Shown: positions 1 to 5,346 of the stretch, in pieces
Numbering within the stretch: position 1 is the stretch's first letter
Layout of the letters: every line of letters starts with the position of its first letter
Source of the DNA: an uncultured Panacagrimonas sp.
GTDB lineage: Bacteria; Pseudomonadota; Gammaproteobacteria; Nevskiales; Nevskiaceae
Length of the DNA: 5,346 nucleotides
NCBI GenBank assembly: GCA_946481265.1
Contig: CAMLNE010000290.1
Span: 1 to 5,346 of the forward strand
Reading direction: 5' to 3'
The notes under the pieces: model-generated
Seen by the model: the letters and a program-made list of their open reading frames with translations, nothing else
What the model was told of the DNA's origin: nothing
Databases searched by the model: none
Position numbers and translations under genes: made by a program

Positions 1-183
1 AAGCGCTGCCCCCGCCTGCGCCGGGGCCAGGTCGCGCAGGACCCGGGGATCGAATGGCCCGTCGGACGCTCGGCGCGAAGCGCGGGTGTTGGAGCGGGTG
101 TTGGAGCCGCTGCTGTCTCGAGGTTGCGCGCGACGTCGATAGCGCGTGGGCGATGGCGCAGCCCGTCGCCCAGTGCGGCGCAT
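1..183 (-). CDS. possible 5' end of a divergent gene (partial, uncertain)
   Basis: A minus-strand frame beginning at an ATG (181-183, preceded directly by an in-frame GTG) stays open for 61 codons to the left edge. The distal part reads like ordinary protein (DGPFDPRVLRDLAPAQAGAA) with G/C-rich third positions. The first 35 or so residues are Arg-, Ser- and Pro-rich and unconvincing, and include SNTRSNTR from a 12-bp duplication. No good Shine-Dalgarno sequence lies at normal distance from the ATG; a GAGGA is about 20 nt upstream. The other two minus frames are also open here, as is common in GC-rich DNA, so openness proves little. If real, the gene would be transcribed divergently from tex. 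No family is recognised. The true start may lie further left, or there may be no gene. Confidence 0.25.
   Translation of the reverse strand, partial: MRRTGRRAAPSPTRYRRRAQPRDSSGSNTRSNTRASRRASDGPFDPRVLRDLAPAQAGAAL
82..107. repeat. 12-bp tandem duplication
   Basis: The unit GCGGGTGTTGGA occurs at 82-93 and again at 94-105, followed by GC (the start of a third copy) at 106-107. The copies are identical. The length is a multiple of three, so a reading frame through it would not be broken. It lies in the otherwise unassigned left-hand spacer. Confidence 0.8.
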
Positions 184-230
184 CACGCAGTGAAAGCGGG
201 CGCGAAGTCCTCGCGCGCAAGTCAAGCCGG

Positions 231-259
231 TTGGAACGCGGCGAAGCCGGCTGTATTGT
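231..259 (+). promoter_or_regulatory. candidate sigma70-type promoter for tex
   Basis: TTGGAA at 231-236 (four of six matches to TTGACA) and TATTGT at 254-259 (four of six to TATAAT) are separated by exactly 17 nt. This would place the transcription start near 266 and leave a leader of about 24 nt before the tex ATG at 290. TATTGT stands out as an AT-rich island in very GC-rich sequence. The call rests on motif and spacing only. Confidence 0.5.
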
Positions 260-289
260 CCCGCGCCACCCCGTCCACCTCACCGACGC

Positions 290-2617
290 ATGCCCGAGAC
301 CGCATCCCTCATCGGCCACCGCATCACCGCCACCATCGCCACCGAGATCGCTGCGCAGGCGCGGCAGGTGGAAGCAGCCGTAGCGCTCCTCGACGAAGGC
401 GCCACCGTCCCCTTCATCGCCCGCTACCGCAAGGAAGTGACCGGCGGACTCGATGACACGCAGTTGCGCCGGCTCGAGGAGCGCCTGGGCTACCTGCGTG
501 AACTCGAGGACCGGCGCGCAGCGGTGATCGAGTCGATCCGCTCGCAGGACAAGCTCACGGAAGACCTGGAGACGCGGCTACAGGCGGCCACGACCAAGGC
601 GGAGGTCGAGGACCTGTACCTGCCGTACAAGCCCAGGCGGCGCACCAAGGCGGAGATTGCCAGGGAACGCGGGCTCGAGCCGCTGGCCGACCAGCTGCTG
701 TCCGATCGCAGCCGGGTGCCGCAGGAGGCGGCCGCGGCCTTCGTCGCGGGCGAGGTCACCGACGTGAAGATGGCGCTGGAAGGCGCGCGCGACATCCTGG
801 TGGAGCGCTTCGCCGAGGACGCCGGTCTGCTCGGGCAACTGCGGCAGTACCTGCGCGAGCACGCGGTGCTCAAGTCCAGCGTGTTCGACGGCAAGCAGGA
901 CGCCGGCGCGAAGTTCAGCGATTACTTCGCGCACCAGGAATCCTGGGCCAGGGTCGCGGGCCACCGTGCACTCGCGATGATGCGCGGCCGCAACGAGGAC
1001 GTCCTGATGCTGGAGATCGAGGTCGACGCCGAGGATCCGTCTCCGGTGAAGCCGGTGGAACGCCTCATCGCGGCCTCGCAGGACATCCGGCCCGACGGCA
1101 CCGTGGCCGACGCCTGGCTCATGGAAGTGGTGCGCTGGACCTGGCGCGTGCGCCTGTCGATGAGCCTGTCGGTGGACCTGATGATGGAGCTGCGCCAGCG
1201 CGCGGAGGCCGAGGCCATCGAGGTGTTCGCCAGGAACCTCAAGGACCTACTGCTCGCCGCGCCGGCCGGCTCGAAGCCGACCCTGGGCCTGGACCCGGGC
1301 ATCCGCACGGGTGTGAAGGTGGCGGCCATCGACGGCACGGGCAAGCTGGTCGAGACCGCGACCGTGTATCCGTTTCAGCCCCGCAACGATGTGCGCGGTG
1401 CGCAGGCCGAGATCGCGCGGCTGATCGGGAAGCACGGCATCGAACTGGTCGCCATCGGCAACGGCACCGCCAGCCGCGAGACCGAGAAGCTCGTCACCGA
1501 TCTGCTCACGCAGCTGCCGGAGCCGCGCCCACGCAAGGTCGTGGTCAGCGAGGCCGGCGCCTCGGTGTACTCCGCCTCGGAGACCGCCGCCAACGAGTTC
1601 CCCGATCTGGACGTGTCGCTGCGCGGCGCCGTGTCGATCGCGCGGCGCCTGCAGGACCCGCTGGCGGAGCTGGTGAAGATCGACCCGAAGTCGATCGGCG
1701 TGGGCCAGTACCAGCACGACGTCGACCAGTACCGCCTGGCCAGGCAGCTCGACGCGGTGGTGGAGGATGCGGTCAACGCGGTCGGCGTGGATCTGAATCT
1801 CGCCTCCGCCTCGCTGCTCGCACGCGTGTCGGGGCTCGGCGCATCGCTCGCCGACGCGATCGTGTTCCACCGCGACCAGCGCGGAGCGTTCCGCAGCCGC
1901 AAGGAATTGCTCGAGGTGTCGCGCCTGGGTCCGAAGACCTTCGAGCAGTGCGCCGGCTTCCTGCGCATCCGCGACGGCGAGGAGCCGCTGGACGCGTCGG
2001 GCGTGCATCCCGAGGCCTACGAGGTGGCCAAGCGCATCGTGAAGGCCTGCGGTCGCGACGCGCGCACGCTGATGGGCGACGGCGGCACGCTCGGACGGCT
2101 GGATGCACGGCAGTTCGTCGACGAGCGCTTCGGCCTGCCGACGGTGCGCGACATCCTGGCCGAGCTCGAGAAGCCCGGCCGCGATCCGCGCCCGGAGTTC
2201 CGCACCGCGACGTTCGCCGATGGCGTCAATGAGCTGGCCGACCTGAAGCCGGGCATGGTGCTGGAAGGCACCGTCACCAATGTCGCCGCGTTCGGCGCCT
2301 TCGTGGACATCGGCGTGCACCAGGACGGGCTCGTGCACGTCTCGCAGCTCGCCGATCGCTTCGTGAAGGATCCGCACCAGGTCGTGAAGGCCGGTCAGAT
2401 CGTGAAGGTGCGCGTGGTCGACGTGGATGTGAAGCGCCAACGCATCGCGCTGACGATGAAGTCGAAGGACGACGGCGGAACGGGCGTCGTGACCGGTCAG
2501 CGCGGGGACAGCCGTCGGCCGCCCGAGGTACGCGGGACCCGGCCGGCACCGCGTACTGCGCCAGCGCCGCAGGGCGCCCTGGGCGCCGCGCTGGCGGATG
2601 CACTCCGCCGGAAGTGA
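290..2617 (+). CDS. tex: Tex/YhgF family RNA-binding transcription accessory protein
   Basis: Encodes 775 residues, close to the usual Tex length of about 770-785. Tex is a cytoplasmic nucleic-acid-binding protein linked to transcription and, in several pathogens, to toxin or virulence gene expression. Domains in order: a helical N-terminal Tex region with [17 protein letters not shown] (from residue 40) and [16 protein letters not shown]; a YqgF/RNase H-like domain from about 330 with LDPGIRTG (Asp335), [10 protein letters not shown] (from 390) and [12 protein letters not shown] (Glu421); [11 protein letters not shown] (Asp477); a helix-hairpin-helix region at about 503-560; and an S1 RNA-binding domain at about 651-724. 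A basic, Pro/Arg/Ala-rich tail (about 725-775) follows. The ATG at 290 fits the family N-terminus, although no Shine-Dalgarno sequence precedes it. In homologues the YqgF-like fold is thought to act structurally rather than as a nuclease. The gene is intact, and identification is secure. Confidence 0.97.
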   Translation: MPETASLIGHRITATIATEIAAQARQVEAAVALLDEGATVPFIARYRKEVTGGLDDTQLRRLEERLGYLRELEDRRAAVIESIRSQDKLTEDLETRLQAATTKAEVEDLYLPYKPRRRTKAEIARERGLEPLADQLLSDRSRVPQEAAAAFVAGEVTDVKMALEGARDILVERFAEDAGLLGQLRQYLREHAVLKSSVFDGKQDAGAKFSDYFAHQESWARVAGHRALAMMRGRNEDVLMLEIEVDAEDPSPVKPVERLIAASQDIRPDGTVADAWLMEVVRWTWRVRLSMSLSVDLMMELRQRAEAEAIEVFARNLKDLLLAAPAGSKPTLGLDPGIRTGVKVAAIDGTGKLVETATVYPFQPRNDVRGAQAEIARLIGKHGIELVAIGNGTASRETEKLVTDLLTQLPEPRPRKVVVSEAGASVYSASETAANEFPDLDVSLRGAVSIARRLQDPLAELVKIDPKSIGVGQYQHDVDQYRLARQLDAVVEDAVNAVGVDLNLASASLLARVSGLGASLADAIVFHRDQRGAFRSRKELLEVSRLGPKTFEQCAGFLRIRDGEEPLDASGVHPEAYEVAKRIVKACGRDARTLMGDGGTLGRLDARQFVDERFGLPTVRDILAELEKPGRDPRPEFRTATFADGVNELADLKPGMVLEGTVTNVAAFGAFVDIGVHQDGLVHVSQLADRFVKDPHQVVKAGQIVKVRVVDVDVKRQRIALTMKSKDDGGTGVVTGQRGDSRRPPEVRGTRPAPRTAPAPQGALGAALADALRRK

Positions 2618-2643
2618 CCGGGCGGGTGCGGCCGCTTCCCCGA

Positions 2644-2664
2644 CCCTGTCGCAGGGCGACAGGG
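2644..2664 (+). terminator. 9-bp perfect hairpin just after tex
   Basis: CCCTGTCGC (2644-2652) pairs perfectly with GCGACAGGG (2656-2664) around a 3-nt loop, starting 27 nt after the tex stop. No T-run follows, so it is not a classical intrinsic terminator. It could protect the tex mRNA 3' end or act as a weak or pause-type terminator. Its right part also belongs to an 8-bp tandem repeat, CAGGGCGA at 2652-2659 and 2660-2667. Confidence 0.5.
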
Positions 2665-2737
2665 CGACGCGCTATCCGCCGCCCGGGATGCGGCGAGGCG
2701 CGGCACGCGGCCGGCTGCGCCTCCGGCCCGGCGCGCC

Positions 2738-2755
2738 ATCAGGGTTCGCCCTGAT
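2738..2755 (+). other. 7-bp hairpin with TTCG tetraloop
   Basis: ATCAGGG (2738-2744) and CCCTGAT (2749-2755) form a perfect stem closed by TTCG (2745-2748), a loop that is exceptionally stable in RNA, although here the closing pair is G-C rather than the optimal C-G. It lies between tex and the lipoprotein gene, with no T-run after it. A weaker inverted repeat, GGCCGG/CCGGCC, lies just upstream at 2709-2728. It may be a processing, pausing or stability element, or a REP-like remnant. Confidence 0.5.
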
Positions 2756-2798
2756 CCACGCGAAGCCGTCGGCGCCACGAGCCGCATGCGAGACTTCC

Positions 2799-2814
2799 CG
2801 CCCCCCAAGGGGCG
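2799..2814 (+). other. 6-bp GC hairpin upstream of the lipoprotein gene
   Basis: CGCCCC (2799-2804) pairs with GGGGCG (2809-2814) around CCAA. It ends 43 nt before the lipoprotein start. An unstructured, A-rich, G-poor stretch (about 2822-2842) follows and leads into the ribosome binding site, which should leave the start region accessible. The hairpin could be a leader element or chance in GC-rich DNA. I found no convincing -35/-10 pair in this spacer. Confidence 0.35.
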
Positions 2815-2844
2815 CGACACCGAGAACAACAAACCCACTCACGG

Positions 2845-2851
2845 AAGGAGG
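2845..2851 (+). promoter_or_regulatory. strong Shine-Dalgarno site of the lipoprotein gene
   Basis: AAGGAGG is a seven-base match to the anti-Shine-Dalgarno end of 16S rRNA. It lies 6 nt before the ATG at 2858 and 9 nt before the adjacent ATG at 2861. It decides the start in favour of 2858/2861 over the in-frame ATG at 2786, and predicts efficient translation. Confidence 0.9.
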
Positions 2852-2857
2852 ATTCGC

Positions 2858-3451
2858 ATGATGAAGATTCACCAGTGGCTGCTGCCCGCCATGTGTGCCG
2901 CAGGCGTGCTGACAACGATCACGGCGTGTTCCAAGACCGAAGGCGACGCTGCTCCGGCCACGGACACGGCGACGGCCCCGGCGGTCGACGCTCCTGCGGC
3001 GGCCGACGCCGCACCGGCGGCGAGCGCCGAAACCGTGACCGTCAGCAAGGAGGCGTCGGTGGCCGGCGCGCCGGCCGATGTCTGGAAGAAGATCGGCGAC
3101 TTCAATGGCCTCAACACCTGGCACCCGGCGATCGCCAGCTCCGAGATCGTCAAGGGCAGCAACAACGAGGTCGGCGCCCATCGCAAGCTGACGCTCAGCG
3201 ACGGCGCGGTCATCGTCGAGGAACTGGCCGCACGTGACGAGGCCGGCATGACGATCGCCTACACCATCGTCGACGCTCCGCTGCCAGTCACCGACTACCG
3301 CTCCACGATCACGGTGACGGCGGACGGCGACGACAAGAGCAAGGTGACCTGGGGCAGCACGTTCAAGCCCGCGGCCGGCACCGAGCCCGCCGCGGCACAG
3401 GAACTGATCGGCGGCATCTACCAGGCCGGGCTCGACAACCTGGCGAAGTAG
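2858..3451 (+). CDS. lipid-anchored SRPBCC (polyketide cyclase-like) protein
   Basis: Encodes 197 residues. The N-terminus (MMKIHQ, then a hydrophobic stretch) ends in a lipobox-like I-T-A-C, so Cys24 is the likely lipidated residue after signal peptidase II cleavage. Ser25 at position +2 is not the Asp inner-membrane retention signal, so outer-membrane sorting is likely. Residues about 25-57 form a flexible Ala/Pro/Thr/Asp-rich linker. Residues about 60-197 read as an SRPBCC/START-type fold of the polyketide_cyc2 kind: APADVWKKIGDFNGLNTWHP (71-90), GAHRKLTLSDG (106-116), EELAARDE, the conserved APLPVTDYRSTITV (140-153), VTWGSTF (163-169), and a C-terminal helix (about 178-197). Such folds form a deep hydrophobic pocket that binds small ligands; the ligand here is unknown. 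It stands alone between tex and a terminator hairpin, and the intervening 240 nt suggest its own transcript. Family call is good; function is not known. Confidence 0.9.
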   Translation: MMKIHQWLLPAMCAAGVLTTITACSKTEGDAAPATDTATAPAVDAPAAADAAPAASAETVTVSKEASVAGAPADVWKKIGDFNGLNTWHPAIASSEIVKGSNNEVGAHRKLTLSDGAVIVEELAARDEAGMTIAYTIVDAPLPVTDYRSTITVTADGDDKSKVTWGSTFKPAAGTEPAAAQELIGGIYQAGLDNLAK

Positions 3452-3474
3452 CGGGGACGTTCGGAGCGCGGAAT

Positions 3475-3513
3475 GCGAAGCGGCGGCCCCATCAGGAGCC
3501 GCCGCTTCGCTTT
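3475..3513 (+). terminator. strong intrinsic terminator after the lipoprotein gene
   Basis: GCGAAGCGGCGGC (3475-3487) pairs without mismatch with GCCGCCGCTTCGC (3498-3510), a 13-bp stem with a 10-nt loop, followed directly by TTT. It begins 23 nt after the stop codon. The T-run is short but the stem is very strong. On the minus strand only a short T pair follows the stem, so it should work mainly for the plus-strand gene, though the stem could also block readthrough from the convergent amidase gene. Confidence 0.8.
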
Positions 3514-3535
3514 GGCCTGATGGCCCATCGCGGAA

Positions 3536-3559
3536 CGGCAAGGGAAGCGCTTCCCGCCG
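3536..3559. terminator. palindromic hairpin between the convergent genes
   Basis: GGGAAGCGCTTCCC (3542-3555) is a perfect 14-bp palindrome. CGGC (3536-3539) and GCCG (3556-3559) extend the stem after a 2-nt AA bulge. It lies about 110 nt downstream of the amidase stop on the minus strand and could mark the 3' end of that transcript. The T-runs are poor on both strands, so a terminator role is only a guess; a perfect palindrome could also bind a dimeric protein. Confidence 0.4.
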
Positions 3560-3571
3560 CCCTCCCTCTGG

Positions 3572-3596
3572 ACCCCCGTCTGCACCCCCGTCTGCA
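3572..3596. repeat. 12-bp tandem duplication
   Basis: ACCCCCGTCTGC occurs at 3572-3583 and 3584-3595, with the first base of a third copy at 3596. The copies are identical. It lies in the non-coding gap between the lipoprotein terminator and the amidase stop. Confidence 0.8.
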
Positions 3597-3664
3597 TTCC
3601 GGCTGAAACCCGGCGCCGAACCGGCCGAACGCCCCGGCCGCCTTGCCACCGGTTCCAGCCCGGC

Positions 3665-5104
3665 TCACGCGTAGTTCGGCGCCTTTCGCTGCGCCCAGGG
3701 CTGCGCCTGTTCGAGCTGCCCGGCGAGCGAATACAGCGTCTCCTCGTCGCCCAGGTGGCCGACGAACTGCATCGCCATCGGCAACCCGGAGTTGGCCTGC
3801 CACAGCGGCAGCATCACCGCGGGCTGCCCCGTGGTGTTGAACAGCGGCGTGAACGTGGAGTAGTTCTGGATGATGTGGTTCCACCAGCCGAGCATGTCGA
3901 GGTTGGGCGCGTTCTGGTCGAGCTCGCCGAGCCTGGCCACGTCGCGCCCAAGACCGGGCGTCAGCACCACGTCGTAGCCGCGCATCGCGGTGCACACGCT
4001 GCGCGTGATCGCGTTCTGCTGCGCCATGGCCTCCTCGAGCTGGAACGCGCGCAGCGATCTGCCGTACTCGTAGACCGCCAGGGTCACGCGCTCGGCGGTG
4101 TCCGGTCCGATCTTGCGACCCGTGGCCTTGGCGAACTCCTCCATGTAGTAGCCCAGCGTCGTGGCCCAGAGCCGGATCGTCGACTCGTTGAACACCTGCG
4201 CGTCGTACTCGAACCGCAGCGGCTCGCAGCGGTGTCCCAGGCCCTCGAGCAGCTTCACCGTGTCGGACAGGCACGCGAGGTTCTCCGGCGCGGTCTTCAT
4301 CGCACCGGGCAGCGCATCGACGACGCCGATGCGCAGCGAGCCCGGCGGCGTCATGGCGCTGGCGAGGAACCCGCGCCTGGGCGGCTGCGCCGCGTAGTAG
4401 TAGCCGTCGTCGGGGCCGGCGATCGCATCGAGCATCGCGGCCGAATCGCGCACCGAGCGCGTCTCGACGAACTCCACGCCCAGGCCCCACAGCAGCGCGC
4501 CGAAATCCGGACCGCCCGGCGTGCGGCCGCGCGACACCTTCATCCCGACCAGGCCGTTCACCGCGCCGGGAATGCGGATCGAACCGCCGCCGTCGTTGGC
4601 GTGCGCGATCGGCACCATGCCGCTGCCCACCGCCGCGCCGGCACCGCCGGAGGATCCCCCCGCGGAGTACTCCAGGTTCCAGGGGTTGCGCGTCGGGCCG
4701 TAGAGCAGGGCCTCGGAGTTGGCGTTGAACGCCATCTCGGGCAGCGTCGTGGTGCCCACGGTGACCAGGCCCGCGGCGCGGCAGCGCTGCATCATCACGG
4801 TGTCGTGCTCGTGGCGCATGCCTTCGGCAAGTCGCGAACCGGCCGAGGACACCATGCCCTTGAAGTGCATGCCGAATTCCTTGATCAGGAACGGCACGCC
4901 GCGGAACGGACCGAGCGGCAGCCCCGCCTTGACCTCGGCCATCGCGTGGTCGCGCAGCATCTGCACCACGCAGTTGACCTTCGGATTGAGGCGCTCCATG
5001 GCGTCGATCGCGCTGTCCACCAGGTCCTCCGGCGAAACCTCCTGGCGGCGCACCAGCTCGGCGAGGCCGAGGCCGTCGTACTTCGCGTATTCCTTGAAGA
5101 TCAT
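3665..5104 (-). CDS. amidase signature family hydrolase, NylA-like
   Basis: Encodes 479 residues and no signal peptide, so it is probably cytoplasmic. Amidase-signature enzymes hydrolyse carboxamides through a Ser-cisSer-Lys triad. Here Lys75 (in GVPFLIKEFG), Ser151 (first Ser of SAGGSSGG, 147-154) and Ser175 (in NDGGGSIRIPG) fit, with the 24-residue Ser-Ser spacing seen in fatty acid amide hydrolase. GPTRNPWN (136-143) and GQPAVMLP (from 426), plus overall length and N-terminus, resemble 6-aminohexanoate-cyclic-dimer hydrolase (NylA) and its relatives more than GatA, whose partners GatB/GatC are absent here. The natural substrate is probably some other cyclic or linear amide; nylon activity should not be assumed. 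The start at 5104 has GGAGAA 6 nt upstream and matches the family N-terminus. An ATG at 5182 would add 26 residues of un-family-like sequence with rarer codons. Family secure; substrate unknown. Confidence 0.94.
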   Translation of the reverse strand: MIFKEYAKYDGLGLAELVRRQEVSPEDLVDSAIDAMERLNPKVNCVVQMLRDHAMAEVKAGLPLGPFRGVPFLIKEFGMHFKGMVSSAGSRLAEGMRHEHDTVMMQRCRAAGLVTVGTTTLPEMAFNANSEALLYGPTRNPWNLEYSAGGSSGGAGAAVGSGMVPIAHANDGGGSIRIPGAVNGLVGMKVSRGRTPGGPDFGALLWGLGVEFVETRSVRDSAAMLDAIAGPDDGYYYAAQPPRRGFLASAMTPPGSLRIGVVDALPGAMKTAPENLACLSDTVKLLEGLGHRCEPLRFEYDAQVFNESTIRLWATTLGYYMEEFAKATGRKIGPDTAERVTLAVYEYGRSLRAFQLEEAMAQQNAITRSVCTAMRGYDVVLTPGLGRDVARLGELDQNAPNLDMLGWWNHIIQNYSTFTPLFNTTGQPAVMLPLWQANSGLPMAMQFVGHLGDEETLYSLAGQLEQAQPWAQRKAPNYA

Positions 5105-5110
5105 CTGCGC

Positions 5111-5116
5111 TTCTCC
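5111..5116 (-). promoter_or_regulatory. ribosome binding site of the amidase gene
   Basis: On the minus strand GGAGAA ends 6 nt before the ATG at 5104. It supports the 479-residue form. A rival site, AAGGA at 5189-5193, lies 6 nt before the ATG at 5182, so initiation at the longer form cannot be excluded from spacing alone. Confidence 0.65.
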
Positions 5117-5163
5117 GTCGTGGGCACGTCCGGTCGATCTTCGAGCGGCAGGGACCTGCGGAC

Positions 5164-5183
5164 AATGACCCGGTTGGGTCATT
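5164..5183. promoter_or_regulatory. 20-bp inverted repeat, candidate operator
   Basis: AATGACCC (5164-5171) and GGGTCATT (5176-5183) are perfect 8-bp arms around GGTT. The site ends 59 bp upstream of the chosen amidase start, inside the 165-bp gap between the amidase and the partial gene upstream. Size and symmetry fit a site for a dimeric regulator such as a TetR-, GntR- or LuxR-type protein. It is lux-box-sized (20 bp) but lacks the usual CT...AG positions of lux boxes. As RNA it could also fold into an 8-bp hairpin with a 4-nt loop. No strong -35/-10 pair is evident nearby. Confidence 0.55.
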
Positions 5184-5269
5184 CGGCATCCTTCGCCGCG
5201 CCCCGGACCGGATGAATCCCGGCGCCTGCCTGAGCGACGCCTGCGCGGTGCGCGGGTCCTGTCCGGGCC

Positions 5270-5346
5270 CTACGGAGCGGGTCGCGGCGATTCCAGAAGA
5301 CCGCGTTGCATCGCCAGCGCCACGGCCTGGGTGACGGTGTGCGCGC
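5270..5346 (-). CDS. C-terminal end of a LuxR-type regulator (partial)
   Basis: A minus-strand frame enters at the right edge and ends at a TAG (5270-5272), giving 24 residues: AHTVTQAVALAMQRGLLESP followed by RPAP. The segment T-V-T-Q-A-V-A-L-A-x-x-R-G-L-L closely resembles the last helix of LuxR/NarL-type helix-turn-helix domains, where an N/S-R-T-Q-A-V-A-x-A-x-x-x-G-L-I pattern closes the domain. Codons are G/C-rich at third positions for most of it. It lies upstream of, and in the same direction as, the amidase gene, 165 nt away. Whether it is an autoinducer-binding LuxR, a response regulator or something else cannot be seen, because the rest lies outside the window. The short length limits confidence. 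Confidence 0.55.
   Translation of the reverse strand, partial: AHTVTQAVALAMQRGLLESPRPAP

Noticed and set aside
54..456. Plus-strand frames of 109 and 110 codons overlapping the tex start
   Set aside because: Arg/Ser/Pro/Cys-rich low-quality translations that overlap the conserved tex N-terminus; no ribosome binding site.
1247..2440. 397-codon open frame on the minus strand inside tex
   Set aside because: It lies entirely antisense to a clear Tex protein, has His/Arg/Ala-rich composition with no family motifs, and such shadows are expected in high-GC coding DNA.
2786..2857. Upstream in-frame ATG giving a 221-residue form of the lipoprotein
   Set aside because: It would bury the signal peptide behind a polar 24-residue extension, lacks a binding site, and ignores the excellent AAGGAGG before 2858.
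2672..3649. 325-codon minus-strand frame across the lipoprotein gene
   Set aside because: Antisense to a gene with strong ribosome binding site, signal sequence and domain; Gly/Arg/Ala-rich and motif-free.
3665..5104. Amidase as GatA of the Asp/Glu-tRNA amidotransferase
   Set aside because: No gatB or gatC nearby, and the motif context (GPTRNPWN, NDGGGSIRIPG) fits NylA-like stand-alone amidases better.
3492..5189. 565-codon minus-strand frame overlapping the amidase gene in another phase
   Set aside because: The translation is Arg/Gly/Ala-rich with no recognisable domain, while the overlapping frame has every amidase-signature motif.
3755..5215. 486-codon plus-strand frame antisense to the amidase
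   Set aside because: Biased His/Arg/Ala/Val composition without motifs; a shadow of the amidase codon pattern.
5202..5267. 7-bp inverted repeat CCCGGAC/GTCCGGG 52 nt apart as a terminator of the upstream gene
   Set aside because: The arms are too far apart and there is no T-run; a match of this length is expected in such GC-rich DNA.
5212..5334. Small plus-strand frame near the right edge
   Set aside because: About 40 codons, Cys/Pro-rich, no ribosome binding site, and opposite the more convincing LuxR-like C-terminus.

Overview
The window is GC-rich bacterial DNA (roughly 70% G+C by eye, with strong G/C preference at third codon positions). It suggests a high-GC proteobacterium. A xanthomonad-like gammaproteobacterium would fit the Tex protein, the lipoprotein style and the gene style, but the sequence alone does not settle the taxon.

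Layout, left to right. Positions 1-289 hold no gene I can support firmly: there is a possible divergent reading frame running off the left edge, a 12-bp tandem duplication, and a sigma70-like promoter at 231-259. A complete tex gene (290-2617, +) encodes the Tex/YhgF RNA-binding, transcription-associated protein. A 240-nt spacer with several perfect hairpins follows. Next comes a 197-residue lipoprotein (2858-3451, +) with a periplasmic SRPBCC (polyketide-cyclase-like) domain, led by a near-perfect ribosome binding site and closed by a strong 13-bp terminator hairpin at 3475-3513.

The right part is on the minus strand and converges on the lipoprotein gene. An amidase-signature hydrolase of the 6-aminohexanoate-cyclic-dimer-hydrolase-like type (3665-5104, -) has an intact Lys/cis-Ser/Ser triad. 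Upstream of it lies a perfect 8+4+8 inverted repeat (5164-5183), a good operator candidate. The last 77 bases hold the C-terminal end of another minus-strand protein that looks like the final helices of a LuxR-type DNA-binding domain.

The two halves look functionally independent: a housekeeping RNA/transcription gene plus an envelope lipoprotein on one strand, and a possible regulator-operator-amidase module on the other. I see no mobile element, CRISPR array, tRNA or rRNA. The most interesting lead is the regulator/palindrome/amidase arrangement at the right edge. The envelope-anchored SRPBCC protein is second.
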